DNA of 64,000 nucleotides, taken from the NCBI GenBank assembly GCA_019635775.1, contig JAHBYU010000003.1, forward strand, positions 268,009-332,008, in the 5' to 3' direction. Under the pieces are notes generated by a model that saw only the letters and a list, made by a program, of their open reading frames with translations, ran no database searches and had not been told where the DNA came from. The stretch is from Rhizobiaceae bacterium. GTDB taxonomy: Bacteria > Pseudomonadota > Alphaproteobacteria > Rhizobiales > Rhizobiaceae. This document shows positions 35,463 to 45,215 of this stretch, one piece after another (within the stretch, counting starts at the first letter, position 1; every line of letters begins with the position of its first letter). The translations under genes and the position numbers were made by a program.

Positions 35463-36380
35463 TCAGTAGGTCTTTGCTCCGTTGACCATCAGGCGCACCA
35501 TGTAGAGGGAGGTGGTGCCGGCGATGTAGAGGTCGTTGCGCTTGGATCCGCCGAAGCAGACATTGGCGACGACCTCGGGAACGTTCACCTTGCCGATCAG
35601 CGTGCCGTCCGGCGCGTAGCAGTGGACGCCATCGGCAGCGCTCGTCCAGATGTTGCCCTGCTCGTCGAGCCGGAAACCGTCGAACAGGCCGGCCGTGCAT
35701 TCCGCGAAGGGCTTGCCGCCGCTGACCTTCTTGCCGCTGGCGGCCACCTTGAAGACCATGATGTGGGCCGGATGACCCTCCACATGCGTGCGGCCGGTAT
35801 CCGCCACGAAAAGCTTCGACTCGTCGAGCGAGAAGGCGATGCCGTTGGGCCTCTCCATGTCGGTGATGACGGCATCCACCTTGCCGCTGGCGGGATCGAC
35901 CCGATAGACGTTGCAGCGGCCGATTTCGCTTTCGGCGGCGTCGCCCTCATAGTCCGTGTCGATGCCGTAGGACGGATCGGTGAACCATATCGAGCCGTCC
36001 GACTTCACGACGACATCATTTGGCGAGTTGAGGCGCTTGCCCTGCCAGTTGTCGGCGATCGTGGTGATCGAGCCGTCGAACTCCGTGCGGCTGACACGCC
36101 GACCGGAATGTTCGCAGGAGACGAGCCGTCCCTGGCGATCGACAGTGTGGCCGTTCGTGTTGCCGCAGGGCTGGCGAAAGATGCTGACGCTGCCGTCGGT
36201 CTCGTCGTAGCGCATGATGCGGTTGTTGGGGATGTCGGACCAGAGAAGGTAGCGGCCGGCGGCAAACCAGACAGGCCCCTCTGCCCATTGGCAACCGGTG
36301 TAAAGCTGTCGGACGCTGGCGTTTCCGTTGATCAGCTTCCCGAAGCGCGGGTCAAAAATTTCGTAATCGCCTGCCGGCAT
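35463..36380 (-). CDS. SMP-30/gluconolactonase/LRE family protein
   Basis: Six-bladed propeller lactonase-like protein of 305 residues, cytosolic. Recognised by WAEGPVWFAAGRYLLWSDIP, GNTNGHTVDRQGRLVSCEHS, LNSPNDVVVKSDGSIWFTDP, RPNGIAFSLDESKLFVADTG and DGFRLDEQGNIWTSAADGV; Glu and Asn/Asp in these bind the divalent metal. Substrate probably a sugar lactone. ATG at 36380 sits 6 nt after GGAGG and is preferred over ATG 36386 and longer frames. No sugar genes adjoin it. Confidence 0.9.
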   Translation of the reverse strand: MPAGDYEIFDPRFGKLINGNASVRQLYTGCQWAEGPVWFAAGRYLLWSDIPNNRIMRYDETDGSVSIFRQPCGNTNGHTVDRQGRLVSCEHSGRRVSRTEFDGSITTIADNWQGKRLNSPNDVVVKSDGSIWFTDPSYGIDTDYEGDAAESEIGRCNVYRVDPASGKVDAVITDMERPNGIAFSLDESKLFVADTGRTHVEGHPAHIMVFKVAASGKKVSGGKPFAECTAGLFDGFRLDEQGNIWTSAADGVHCYAPDGTLIGKVNVPEVVANVCFGGSKRNDLYIAGTTSLYMVRLMVNGAKTY

Positions 36381-36560
36381 GGACATCCTCCCATTTCGTG
36401 GCCTGCAGAAAGGCCCTCGCGTCATCGACCATGGGCTAGCAAGACCGTGTATCGTTTCAATCAACGACGCGAGATAAGAGGGATTTCGTGAGCTTTGACA
36501 AGCCTCGGCGCGGCAACGCGTGACGAATCTGATGCCGTTCCGATAAATCCCCCCTGCGCG

Positions 36561-37631
36561 TTAACGGCGGGGGGCCATTTCCGGGAGCGGAACCGCAGCG
36601 CCATCGGCGGGCAGGTATGCGCTGACGCCGACTGCCGCGTCAGCCTGCGGAACGTCCATTCCGGCCTGCTCGATGACCGATGCTATCGAGGTGCCCGTCT
36701 TGGTTCCTCCGAATGTCGCCGCCATCTCGGATTCCGGCGCAGGAGCGTCGAGCACCATGCGGCACTCCTTTGGCAGCGCGGCCATCGTCATCACGTCGCG
36801 CGCTTTTGGAGCATCCGGATTCTTGTTCGGGCGCCAGGGTTCCTCCGTGAACCACCATGCAAGCGACTTGTCGCAGCCGTCGCCGGGAGCGGTCGCCGCC
36901 TGTGCCTTGCAGCCGGTCGAGCCGGGCTGGCAGCCGATGCGGATATGGAAGTGATAGTCGTGGCCCCAGAACGGCCGGACCTTGCGCAACCAGGAGCGGT
37001 CGCCGGTCACGGTATCGCACAGCTTCTTCTTGATACCCGGATGGACAAGGATGCGCTCGACTTCCGGGTAGCTCGCAGCACGGCGCAAGAGGCGCATATG
37101 GGCGGGCGTCCAGACCTTCTCGTCGACGGTCAGCCCCTTCTTCTTGATGACCGAGATGGCGCTGACCTCCTCGCGCTCCTTGGCGGTCAGCTTGCGGCTC
37201 GGCATGGGCGTCAGCCAGATGTCGGCGTCCAGCCCGATCTGGTGGGACGCATGCCCCGTCAGCATCGGGCCACCGCGCGGCTGCGACAGGTCGCCGATCA
37301 GCAGGCCGTGCCAGCCGTCCTTTTCGGCGGCATCGCGCGAAAGGCGCTCCACCACGGAAACAAGCGTCGGGTGCCCCCAGCGGCGGTTGCGAGACAGGCG
37401 CATGGCCTGCCATGTCGCGCCGTCGGTCGGGATGGCAATGCCGCCCGAGAAGCAGCCCTTGGAATAGAAGCCGTAAGACTTGGCGGGCAGCGCGGCCGGC
37501 AGCTTCTTCGATCCGAAGAGGTTCTTTGCCAGTTCCTCCGCGCCGGCATGCGGAGCTTCCAGCCCCGACATCGCCAGGGCGCACACGGCGACCGCCGCGA
37601 ACCTGATTGCAGTTTTCAGGAAAGTCATCAT
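36561..37631 (-). CDS. mepA: Penicillin-insensitive murein endopeptidase MepA
   Basis: Periplasmic zinc peptidase of 356 residues cleaving D-Ala-mDAP cross-links in peptidoglycan. Signal peptide to about residue 31 (PHAGA-EE). LAS-metallopeptidase motifs: GHASHQIGLDADIWL (His and Asp zinc ligands) and WGHDYHFHIRIGCQPG (His ligands). Four or more cysteines in the mature chain match the disulfide-rich family. The C-terminal ~60 residues beyond CRMVLDAP are low-complexity and dispensable-looking. Confidence 0.94.
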   Translation of the reverse strand: MMTFLKTAIRFAAVAVCALAMSGLEAPHAGAEELAKNLFGSKKLPAALPAKSYGFYSKGCFSGGIAIPTDGATWQAMRLSRNRRWGHPTLVSVVERLSRDAAEKDGWHGLLIGDLSQPRGGPMLTGHASHQIGLDADIWLTPMPSRKLTAKEREEVSAISVIKKKGLTVDEKVWTPAHMRLLRRAASYPEVERILVHPGIKKKLCDTVTGDRSWLRKVRPFWGHDYHFHIRIGCQPGSTGCKAQAATAPGDGCDKSLAWWFTEEPWRPNKNPDAPKARDVMTMAALPKECRMVLDAPAPESEMAATFGGTKTGTSIASVIEQAGMDVPQADAAVGVSAYLPADGAAVPLPEMAPRR

Positions 37632-37727
37632 GGGATGTCCCCAGCTTGTTGCGCCGACCCTGAGCCTCGATGGTTACCTGACCGTAAACGCGCTTCGAAT
37701 CATAACACGATCCGGCTTTTCGTTCGA

Positions 37728-38642
37728 TCACGACTGTTTCATGGGGCTTCTGGCGTCATTTTCGCCGGAGCCGGACCAGTTCCCTTCCTTCCACATCGCA
37801 TCGAAGGCGGATCGGTAATCCGGATACAGGAAACGATAGCCGGTCGCCTTGATCGCCGCGTTCGAAACGCGCTTGTTCTCGCCATAGAATGACCGGGCCA
37901 TTGGCGAAAGTTGGGCGATCTCGAAGGGAATTTCAGGTGGAGGCTCGACGCCCATCAGCATGGCGGCGTAGGTGACCACATCCTGCGGCGGCGCCGGCAG
38001 ATCGTCCGTGACGTTGAAGATACCGCCGGTTTCCTGCCCGCAAAGGTGCCACAGCGCGCCGGCGATGTCGGCCGCATGGATGCGGTTGAAGACCTGTCCA
38101 GGCTTCACCAGCCGCTTGGCGGTGCCGCTCGCCAGGTTGACGAAGGCGTTGCGGCCTGGCCCGTAGATGCCCGACAGCCTAAGAACGGCGACGGGAATAC
38201 CGGCTTCCGTGCCGAGCGACAGCCATTCCTGCTCCGCCGCCACGCGCGATACCGAGCGGCGCGACACGGGGCTGCATGGCGTGCTTTCGTCGACCCAGCC
38301 GCCGTCATGATTGCCATAGACGCCGACCGTCGAGAGATAGCCGATCCAGCGAAGCCTTTGCTTCCGGCGCAATGCGGCATCGAGCACGCGCAGCACCGGA
38401 TCGCCTGTATCGTCCGGCGCGATGGACACGATGAGGTGGGTCGCCTGCTCCAATTCGTGGGCGAGTTCCGGCGAGACCCCACTTGCATCGAACAGCAGCG
38501 GCCTGACGCTGATCTGTTTCAGCGCGCCGAACTTCTGCACCGAGCGGGTCGTTCCGGAAATCACGATCGCCGGGTCTGGCCGTGCGGCGGCGAAGGCCCG
38601 GGCCGAATAACCAGCCCCGAGGATGAGGAAACGCGAGGTCAT
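37728..38642 (-). CDS. NAD-dependent epimerase/dehydratase-like protein (extended SDR)
   Basis: Rossmann protein of 304 residues. N-terminal FLILGAGYSARAFA dinucleotide motif, YLSTVGVYGNHDGGWVDE (Ser and Tyr of an SDR-like site; the YxxxK Lys is not evident, the Tyr being in VYGNH), LRLSGIYGPGRN and FNRIHAADIAGALW. Member of the atypical SDR5/YeeZ-like group with no assigned substrate. ATG at 38642 overlaps the queG stop by 4 bp, so it is coupled to queG. Confidence 0.82.
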   Translation of the reverse strand: MTSRFLILGAGYSARAFAAARPDPAIVISGTTRSVQKFGALKQISVRPLLFDASGVSPELAHELEQATHLIVSIAPDDTGDPVLRVLDAALRRKQRLRWIGYLSTVGVYGNHDGGWVDESTPCSPVSRRSVSRVAAEQEWLSLGTEAGIPVAVLRLSGIYGPGRNAFVNLASGTAKRLVKPGQVFNRIHAADIAGALWHLCGQETGGIFNVTDDLPAPPQDVVTYAAMLMGVEPPPEIPFEIAQLSPMARSFYGENKRVSNAAIKATGYRFLYPDYRSAFDAMWKEGNWSGSGENDARSPMKQS

Positions 38643-39826
38643 GCGGGCAGGCCTTCCGGTGTTGTCTTCGTGGCGACGCGCCATTCGGCCAGGACGGTTT
38701 CGTCGGTTTCGCCCTTCATCGCCAACCCAACAGCATCGTGGAAGAAGGTGGGGTCAAGGCGTGAAAGCGCCCAGACCGCCGCGCCGCGCACGAGCGGCGA
38801 CGCGTCGCCGCGAAGGTCGCGGCAGGAGGGGACCAGCGCAAGATCACCGGAATTGCCGGCTGCGATCAGCACATTGCGCAGGAAGCGGTCGCGGCCGATG
38901 CGCTTGACCGGCGAGCCGGAGAACAGCTTGCGGAATGCGGCGTCATCCAGCTTCAGGAGTTCGGCGAGAGCTGGCTCGCGCAGTTCGTCGCGCGCGACAA
39001 GCCTGGCCTCGGATGCCTGCTGCGCAAACTTGTTCCAGGGGCAGGCCGCAAGGCAGTCGTCGCAGCCATAGACGCGGTTGCCGATAGCCTCGCGGAACTC
39101 GTGCGGGATAGGTTCCTTGTTCTCGATGGTCAGGTAGGAGATGCAGCGACGTGCGTCGAGCCGGTAGGGCGTGGGGAAGGCGGCGGTGGGGCAGGCGTCG
39201 AGGCAGGCCCGGCAGGAGCCGCAATGGTCGGCCTCGTCTGCGTCTGGTTCGATCTCGGCTGTGGTGAAGATCGAGCCGAGGAAAAGCCACGACCCGTATT
39301 CGCGGCTGACCAGGTTGGTGTGCTTGCCCTGCCAGCCGATGCCGGCGGCTTCCGCCAGCGGCTTCTCCATGACGGGCGCGGTGTCGACGAACACCTTCAC
39401 GTCGCCGCCGGCGCGCGAAACGATACGGCCAGCCATTTCCTTCAGCCTGCCCTTGATGATGTCGTGATAGTCGCGGTTCTGCGCATAGACGGAGATCGCT
39501 GCGCGGTCGCGCCTGGAAAGCACTTCGCGCGGATCGCTTTGCGGCCCGTAGTTCATCGCCAGAACGATGATCGAGCGCACGTCTGGCCAGAGCACGCTTG
39601 GGCTGCCGCGCCGTTCCAGCGTCTCCGCGATCCACTCCATCGAACCGTGGAAACCGTCCGAGACGAACTGTCTCAGCCGGGCCGGTGCGAGAGGGATGGC
39701 GTCGGGCGAGGTAACGGCAACGGCGTCGAACCCCGCCCGTTTCGCCTCGCGGTCGATCATCTGCCGCAACGTCTCGCGTCCGGCCGGCCGGGCGGCTTTG
39801 CTGGCGCTAGAAATCGAGGTCCGCAT
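38639..39826 (-). CDS. queG: Epoxyqueuosine reductase QueG
   Basis: Cobalamin/iron-sulfur enzyme of 395 residues completing queuosine in tRNA by removing the epoxide oxygen. N-terminal cobalamin domain (AMNYGP, YAQNRDYHDIIKGRL), then two 4Fe-4S binding motifs: CGSCRACLDACP and GCDDCLAACPW with accompanying cysteines, and a C-terminal HEAT-like helical part (VRGAAVWALSRL). Its start overlaps the GST stop by 20 bp and its stop overlaps the epimerase-like gene, forming a three-gene run. Confidence 0.95.
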   Translation of the reverse strand: MRTSISSASKAARPAGRETLRQMIDREAKRAGFDAVAVTSPDAIPLAPARLRQFVSDGFHGSMEWIAETLERRGSPSVLWPDVRSIIVLAMNYGPQSDPREVLSRRDRAAISVYAQNRDYHDIIKGRLKEMAGRIVSRAGGDVKVFVDTAPVMEKPLAEAAGIGWQGKHTNLVSREYGSWLFLGSIFTTAEIEPDADEADHCGSCRACLDACPTAAFPTPYRLDARRCISYLTIENKEPIPHEFREAIGNRVYGCDDCLAACPWNKFAQQASEARLVARDELREPALAELLKLDDAAFRKLFSGSPVKRIGRDRFLRNVLIAAGNSGDLALVPSCRDLRGDASPLVRGAAVWALSRLDPTFFHDAVGLAMKGETDETVLAEWRVATKTTPEGLPA

Positions 39827-40499
39827 AGTGCGCGACGGGGGAGAGCCCCCTGACCCGATCCGCGAGCAGCGGCCGGAAGGATGGCCGCGATTTCATCCGC
39901 GTGTACCATTCACGCGCCGCGTTGTGCCCGTTCCAGTCGATCTCGCCCAGATAGTCGAGGATGGAGAGCGTCGCGGCAGCAGCGAGATCGGCGTAGGTGA
40001 TGCGGGGTCCCGCCAGCCAGTGCCGGGTGCCGGCCAACCAATTCGTGTACTTCATGTGCTGGCGAACATTGGCCCGCGCCGCGCGGATCGCGGAGGAATC
40101 GGGCGACCCGCCACCGAGCGCTTCCGGCATGAGCGGCTTCAGCACGCGCTCGCGCACGAGATGGCGCGTTACCTCGCTCTCTGTCTTGAAGAGATACCAG
40201 TCGCACAGTCGCCTGATCTCGGCCCGGTCGATGGGATCTTCGGCCAGGAGCCGGCGGTCGCGCTTCAAAACGCCGCGGGTCTCGTCGAGATACTCGGCGA
40301 TGACATGCGCGCCGATGATCGGAACGTCACCTTCGGCGAGCAGGACGGGCAACGTGCCAGCGGCATTGAGCGCCAGGAATTCCTTGCGGCGTGTCCAGGG
40401 TTTTTCCTCGATCAGCGCCAGTTCTTCGCCGAACTCGCCGAAAGCGAGACGGACGAAGCGGCAAGTCGCGAACATCGGATGGTGGAAAAGCGTCAGCAT
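39807..40499 (-). CDS. Glutathione S-transferase family protein
   Basis: Cytosolic GST of 230 residues. N-terminal thioredoxin fold LTLFHHPMFATCRFVRLAFGE-like with RRKEFLALNAAGTLPVLL and the glutathione Ser region replaced by IIGAHVIAEYLDE. C-terminal helical domain with WLAGPRITYADLAAAATLS, the N-capping box. The class is not obvious. ATG at 40499 chosen; longer frames are unsupported. Upstream member of the queG run and divergent from uppP. Confidence 0.85.
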   Translation of the reverse strand: MLTLFHHPMFATCRFVRLAFGEFGEELALIEEKPWTRRKEFLALNAAGTLPVLLAEGDVPIIGAHVIAEYLDETRGVLKRDRRLLAEDPIDRAEIRRLCDWYLFKTESEVTRHLVRERVLKPLMPEALGGGSPDSSAIRAARANVRQHMKYTNWLAGTRHWLAGPRITYADLAAAATLSILDYLGEIDWNGHNAAREWYTRMKSRPSFRPLLADRVRGLSPVAHYADLDF

Positions 40500-40660
40500 G
40501 ATCCTGCGTATGAAACTGAAAAATGCGTCTGGCCTCGCGCAGGCCCGACCGTTAATTGTTCGATACCCCGATTCCGGGGTCGCCACGGCCCGTCCGTCCT
40601 ATAGGGCCGGTTCCTCGCCGTGACAAGCAACAGCGGCCCCTTCGGGAGATTGCGTTACAG

Positions 40661-41467
40661 ATGGAAAACCAGTCCCTTTTTGACGCTCTTGTGCTCGGCC
40701 TGCTTGAGGGACTGACCGAATTCATCCCAGTATCCTCGACCGGCCACATCCTGCTTGCCGGGCATTTCATGGGTTTCCAGTCGACCGGCAAGGCCTTCGA
40801 GATCCTGATCCAGCTCGGCGCGATCCTTGCCATCCTGACTGTCTATTCCAGTCGACTGATCAAGCTGCTGCTCGACTTTCCCGGTGACGCGCGCACGCGG
40901 CGATTCGTCTATGGCGTTCTTATCGCCTTCCTTCCGGCTGCCTTTCTCGGTGTGGTGGCGCACGGCTTTATCAAGACCGTTCTTTTCGAAACCCCCAAGC
41001 TGATCTGCATCATGCTCATTCTCGGCGGGCTGGTGCTGCTGTGGGTAGACAGGCTGGACCTCAAGCCGCGCTATCACGATGTGATGGACTATCCGCTTTC
41101 GCTTTGCCTCAAGATCGGGCTGTTCCAGTGTCTGGCGCTCATTCCGGGAACGTCGCGCTCCGGTTCGACGATCGTCGGGGCGTTGCTGATGGGAACCGAC
41201 AAGCGGTCGGCGGCGGAATTCTCCTTCTTCCTCGCCATGCCGACCATGGCCGGTGCGTTCGCCTACGACCTGTTCAAGAACCGCAACGTGCTGTCCGCCG
41301 CAGACCTGCCGGTGATCGCAGTCGGTTTCGTGGCGGCGTTCGTGGCGGCTGTCATCGTGGTGAAGTACCTGCTCGACTACGTGTCGCGTCACGGCTTCTC
41401 GCTGTTCGCGTGGTGGCGGCTCGCGGTCGGGTCCGTCGGGCTGATCGCGCTCTATATCTGGGGCTGA
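40661..41467 (+). CDS. uppP: Undecaprenyl-diphosphate phosphatase
   Basis: Integral membrane phosphatase of 268 residues recycling the lipid carrier for peptidoglycan; also called BacA for bacitracin resistance. Diagnostic [21 protein letters not shown] at the start (E and Ser/His of site one), [10 protein letters not shown], and [17 protein letters not shown] with the catalytic Arg and Ser. Convergent with the TauE gene, overlapping it by 16 bp at the 3' ends. The start of a conserved N-terminus fixes the ATG at 40661. Confidence 0.96.
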   Translation: MENQSLFDALVLGLLEGLTEFIPVSSTGHILLAGHFMGFQSTGKAFEILIQLGAILAILTVYSSRLIKLLLDFPGDARTRRFVYGVLIAFLPAAFLGVVAHGFIKTVLFETPKLICIMLILGGLVLLWVDRLDLKPRYHDVMDYPLSLCLKIGLFQCLALIPGTSRSGSTIVGALLMGTDKRSAAEFSFFLAMPTMAGAFAYDLFKNRNVLSAADLPVIAVGFVAAFVAAVIVVKYLLDYVSRHGFSLFAWWRLAVGSVGLIALYIWG

Positions 41468-42228
41468 AGCCCGATCAGTCCACGCCGCAACAGGTCGAGC
41501 GCAAGAAGCGTGATGCCGATGCGGAACCATTTGCGGAACGTCGCCTCCGGCATGCGTTCCAGCAAAGCCGTGCCATAGACGGTGCCGACGAAGCCGGAAA
41601 GGATCATCGCGGCGATCAGCGGAAGCCACTCCCGGAACGCGAAGCCGGCAATCCCGAAAACGACGATCTTGAGCAGGTGCTGGGTCGTCATCGCGACCGC
41701 GCTGGTTGCGATCAGCGCCTTGCGGTCGTTCTCGAAGAAGCGCGCAAGCAGCACTGCAATGAGAGGTCCGGTGGCGCCAACCAGCATGGAAAGCAGCGCC
41801 AGCCCGGCGCTCGCGATCGAAAGCCCGACGGTCGTCAGCCGGTCGATACCCGGAATCTTCACCCATGTCAGAAGCAGGATGAAGCCGCCGAGCAGGAGTT
41901 TCAGGAGCCAGTCGGGAAGCTGCACGACCAGAAAGACACCAACCACCGCGCCGGCGACGCTGCCCACGATGAATGGCTTGGCCACATCCAGCCGCACATT
42001 GGCGCGCTGGTGCCATGCGCGTCCGCTGTTGGAGCCGAGCTGGACGGCGCCATGGACGGGGATTACCGACGTGACCGGGACGAAGAGCCCCATCAGCGCG
42101 AGCATGGCGATGCCGCCCCCGATGCCGAAGGCGGCGGTCAACGCGGAGGTGAAGGCGCTGGCGATGACCAGAAGCACCGCGACCCAGGGCTCCATGCCCG
42201 ATGGCAGGAGCGCGGCAAGCTGGTCCAT
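41452..42228 (-). CDS. TauE/SafE family sulfite exporter-like permease
   Basis: Inner-membrane protein of 258 residues with seven to eight helices and two similar halves: [22 protein letters not shown] and [16 protein letters not shown] are the family signatures. Family members export sulfite or sulfoacetate, but substrate is not deducible; the sulfate operon is 8 kb away. Its 3' end overlaps uppP; 11 bp separate it from the NDUFA9-like gene upstream. Confidence 0.87.
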   Translation of the reverse strand: MDQLAALLPSGMEPWVAVLLVIASAFTSALTAAFGIGGGIAMLALMGLFVPVTSVIPVHGAVQLGSNSGRAWHQRANVRLDVAKPFIVGSVAGAVVGVFLVVQLPDWLLKLLLGGFILLLTWVKIPGIDRLTTVGLSIASAGLALLSMLVGATGPLIAVLLARFFENDRKALIATSAVAMTTQHLLKIVVFGIAGFAFREWLPLIAAMILSGFVGTVYGTALLERMPEATFRKWFRIGITLLALDLLRRGLIGLQPQI

Positions 42229-42239
42229 CGTCGAACGAC

Positions 42240-43211
42240 TTAGACTTCGCTCCTGTGCGTGAACTGACCGGCCTCGCGGTAGCGCCAGAGATAGCTTGGC
42301 AGAACAGCCGCCGTGGACTTCGGCTGGATGCCGATTCCCTCGAGCGTACGATGGGCTTCGGTCGCCGCGGTCGACACCACGTTGTCGCTTTTCAGAAGGA
42401 TCACCTGATCGCGCGTCAGAAGCGGATTGGGAAGCATTCCGAGGACTGCGCCCTTCATCTCAGCCGCCCACCACGGCACCGGAACGAGCAGGCGCTTGCG
42501 CTCGATGATGTCGAGCATCTGCTCGAGGCACTCGCGGAAGGACATGACGTTGGGGCCGCCCAGTTCGTAGACGTGGCCACCCTTGAGCTTGCCGTCGACC
42601 GAGCGGGCGAACGCCCCGGCGACATCGCCAACGAAAACAGGCTGGAACTTCGTGTGTCCGCCGATGAGGGGAAGCACGGGCGAGTAGCGCGCCATGTCGG
42701 CGAAGCGGTTGAAGAACTGGTCTTCCGGGCCGAACACGATGGAGGGACGCATGATGACCGCATCCGGAACCGTGTCCAGCACGGCCTTTTCGCCTTCCGC
42801 CTTCGTGCGACCGTAGTCCGACGGCGAATCGAGGTCGGCCCCGATCGCGGACCCGTGCGTCACGCGTGCGCCTGCCGCCTTTGCCGCCGCAGCGATGTTC
42901 GCGGCGCCCTTGGCCTGAAGGCTGTCGAATTTCTGCGCGCCGGACTGGTGCAGTATGCCGACGAGGTTGATGACATGGGCTGCGCCCGCTACGGCGCGCT
43001 CGATCGACCACGGCATCCGGATGTTCGCCTGTATGGGCTGGATTTGTCCAACGTTGCCGAGAGGCTGGAGGTGGTTGGCAAGTTCCGGACGCCTCGTCGC
43101 CACCCGGATCAGGTAGCCGCGCTTGGCGAGCGCCCGGACCACATGACGGCCGATGAAACCTGAGCCGCCGAATACTGTTACCAGCTTTGGGGTTTCGAGA
43201 ATTTCGGTCAT
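42240..43211 (-). CDS. Complex I NDUFA9-like NAD(P)-binding protein
   Basis: Atypical SDR of 323 residues. N-terminal VTVFGGSGFIGRHVVRAL Rossmann motif, RVATRRPE, AHVINLVGIL, DYGRTKAEGE (YGRTKAE, an YxxxK-like site) and IMRPSIVFGPEDQFFNRFA. This pattern is that of mitochondrial NDUFA9/39-kDa subunit relatives, whose alphaproteobacterial homologues are common but of uncertain function. ATG at 43211 gives the proper N-terminus; frame extends to 43343. Confidence 0.88.
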   Translation of the reverse strand: MTEILETPKLVTVFGGSGFIGRHVVRALAKRGYLIRVATRRPELANHLQPLGNVGQIQPIQANIRMPWSIERAVAGAAHVINLVGILHQSGAQKFDSLQAKGAANIAAAAKAAGARVTHGSAIGADLDSPSDYGRTKAEGEKAVLDTVPDAVIMRPSIVFGPEDQFFNRFADMARYSPVLPLIGGHTKFQPVFVGDVAGAFARSVDGKLKGGHVYELGGPNVMSFRECLEQMLDIIERKRLLVPVPWWAAEMKGAVLGMLPNPLLTRDQVILLKSDNVVSTAATEAHRTLEGIGIQPKSTAAVLPSYLWRYREAGQFTHRSEV

Positions 43212-43370
43212 GTCTTGGCTCCGGTCACGCCGTCCCGGCGTTGCTTGGCTTGGAGCCCGTCTCATAGTCCGTTTTGTGCAAAAGGCAAAGCATCGGGATG
43301 CGTCAGGATGTACCTGCCGACCGGTGGTTCCCCGCCTTTGCAACGCAATGCATTTGTTGCGACCGGACGG

Positions 43371-44393
43371 TCAGGCCGACCCGGAAGGAGCATTCTGGGC
43401 GAAGGACGCTATCTGCTGTGCGAGGTCGGCCGGAATGTCGATGCCAAGCGCCTTGGCCAGCATGCCGGCCTTGCCCCGGGACATGCCCGGTATGTGGACG
43501 CGGTACTCGGCTGCCAGTCGCCCGACCTGTTCCTTCAGCCGGACCTCGAAATCCGGATCGATCAGCCTGGGCTCGATTGCCAGCACGAAAAGGCCGGTGC
43601 CGGGGTTTTCGCTCCCCTCCAGAAAGGATGGCGCGTCGAGCGACCAGTTCGCGCCGGTCAGGCCGGCGGCGAGAACCTCGACCATAAGGGCCACGTTGGC
43701 GCCCCTGTTCCCGCCGAAAGCCAGCAGCGCGCCTTTCATGGCTGCTGACGGATCGGTGGTCGGCTTGCCGGCCGAATCGATCGCCCAGCCTTCGGGCAGC
43801 TCCCGGCCGTCCTCGGCAGCCTTGCGGATGTTGACGAATGCCGTCGCGCTCGAGGACTGGTCGATCAGGAGCGGTACGCTTCCCTCCATTGGCGCGGCAA
43901 ACGACATCGGGTTGGTGCAGTAGACAGGCTTGGTAGAGCCTGCGCCGGCGAGGAGCGCCGGTCCGTTCGTCGCGGCGAAGGCGACAAGCCCCTCATTGGC
44001 GAGACGTCCGGTGAAATAGCCGAGTTCGCCGCACGGATAGGCATTGCGTTGCGAGAAGATGGCGACCCCGAAGATGCGCGCGGCCTTTGCGAACTCGCCG
44101 AAGGCGCGGTCGAAGCCGGTATGGGCAGCGCCACCCCGCGCATCCGAGACATAGACCGCGAGCGCAGGCCGACTGATAACGGGCTCTGCCCGTCCATCGA
44201 TGCGGCCGGCCTGGATCGCTTCGAGATAGCCCAGGAAATGTGACAGGCCGACGGATCTGACGCCCCTTGCCTCGGCGGACACAACGGAGCGGGCAAGGGC
44301 CGCCGCCGCTTCCTCGCTCGCGCCGACAGCCATCGCCGCCTGCTCGCAAAGCGCAATTGCTTCATCCAGATCCAGCCGGACCATCTCGACCAT
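43371..44393 (-). CDS. Ldh2/malate dehydrogenase-family NAD(P)H oxidoreductase
   Basis: Oxidoreductase of 340 residues, Ldh_2 fold (not the Rossmann lactate dehydrogenases). Conserved SAEARGVRSVGLSHFLGYLE, FGVAIFSQRNAYPCGELGYF, ATNGPALLAG and PVYCTNPMSFAAP mark the family, which includes Delta1-piperideine-2-carboxylate/Delta1-pyrroline-2-carboxylate reductases and ureidoglycolate or malate enzymes. It starts 9 bp after an amino-acid permease gene, in the same operon, which favours a cyclic-imine or keto-acid step of amino-acid breakdown. Exact substrate unknown. Confidence 0.85.
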   Translation of the reverse strand: MVEMVRLDLDEAIALCEQAAMAVGASEEAAAALARSVVSAEARGVRSVGLSHFLGYLEAIQAGRIDGRAEPVISRPALAVYVSDARGGAAHTGFDRAFGEFAKAARIFGVAIFSQRNAYPCGELGYFTGRLANEGLVAFAATNGPALLAGAGSTKPVYCTNPMSFAAPMEGSVPLLIDQSSSATAFVNIRKAAEDGRELPEGWAIDSAGKPTTDPSAAMKGALLAFGGNRGANVALMVEVLAAGLTGANWSLDAPSFLEGSENPGTGLFVLAIEPRLIDPDFEVRLKEQVGRLAAEYRVHIPGMSRGKAGMLAKALGIDIPADLAQQIASFAQNAPSGSA

Positions 44394-44402
44394 TCGGGAG
44401 CC

Positions 44403-45215
44403 TTACCCCAGCCTGTTGGGTATTCGTGCTTCAAGCTTGCGGAACGCCAACACCAGTATTCCGGTAATGCACAAATAGATCACCGCCAGGAGAAGCAGCG
44501 GCTCGTAGACAATAAAGGTGGATTGCCTGACGCGCGAGGCGACCGCGTAAATATCCACGACTGTTATTGTTGCCACGAGCGGGGTCGCCTTGAGCTGCAG
44601 CACCGTTTCGCCGGCAAGCGTCGGCAAGGCCCGGTATATCGCCTGCGGCAGCCATATGCGCCGGAAAACCTTCCAGCGGCTCATGCCGAAGGCTCGCGCC
44701 GTCTCAAGCTGTCCGCGGGCCACGCCGGCGAAGGCGCCGCGCATCACCTCTCCCTCGTAGGCCGCGTAGGAAAGGGTGAGCGACAGGATCGCATATGGCC
44801 AGGCCTGCCTGAGGTATGGCCACAGGAATGATTCCCGGATCCAGGGAAACTGCGGGAAAAGCGACCCGAGCCCGTAATAGAGGAACCAGAGCTGAAGCAG
44901 CAGCGGCGTTCCGCGGATGACGGTGCAAAACCAGTAGGCCGGCAATGACAGCCAGCGCGGGCCGGTGACCTGCACGAAACCGATCGGGACTGCGAGCATG
45001 AAGCCAAGCACACAGGTGACGGCGAGAATCCAGATTGTGCGCCAGATGCCCTGCAGCGCAAGGTCGTAATAGTCGGGCAGCCAGTCCCAGCGCATGAAGA
45101 CCGCCGCGCAGACCACCAGCGCCAGGCCGATGGCGATGAGCACGAGGCGGTGCGGCTGCAGCCAGAGCGAGGCGCGGGCGCCCGCATCGATCAGGTCGGC
45201 ACTGCGCGCGCTCAT
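44403..45215 (-). CDS. Polar amino-acid ABC importer permease (HisM/ArtM type)
   Basis: Channel subunit of 270 residues. Domain with LQGIWRTIWILAVTCVLGFML, FCTVIRGTPLLLQLWFLYYG (conserved RGTPLL), YAAYEGEVMRGAF and EAA loop ETARAFGMSRWKVFRRIWLP. ATG at 45215 shares a base with the upstream permease stop (TGATG), so this start is certain in context. The N-terminal ~20 residues before the first helix carry an extra hydrophobic segment. Basic amino acids or opines are likely substrates by similarity. Confidence 0.92.
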   Translation of the reverse strand: MSARSADLIDAGARASLWLQPHRLVLIAIGLALVVCAAVFMRWDWLPDYYDLALQGIWRTIWILAVTCVLGFMLAVPIGFVQVTGPRWLSLPAYWFCTVIRGTPLLLQLWFLYYGLGSLFPQFPWIRESFLWPYLRQAWPYAILSLTLSYAAYEGEVMRGAFAGVARGQLETARAFGMSRWKVFRRIWLPQAIYRALPTLAGETVLQLKATPLVATITVVDIYAVASRVRQSTFIVYEPLLLLAVIYLCITGILVLAFRKLEARIPNRLG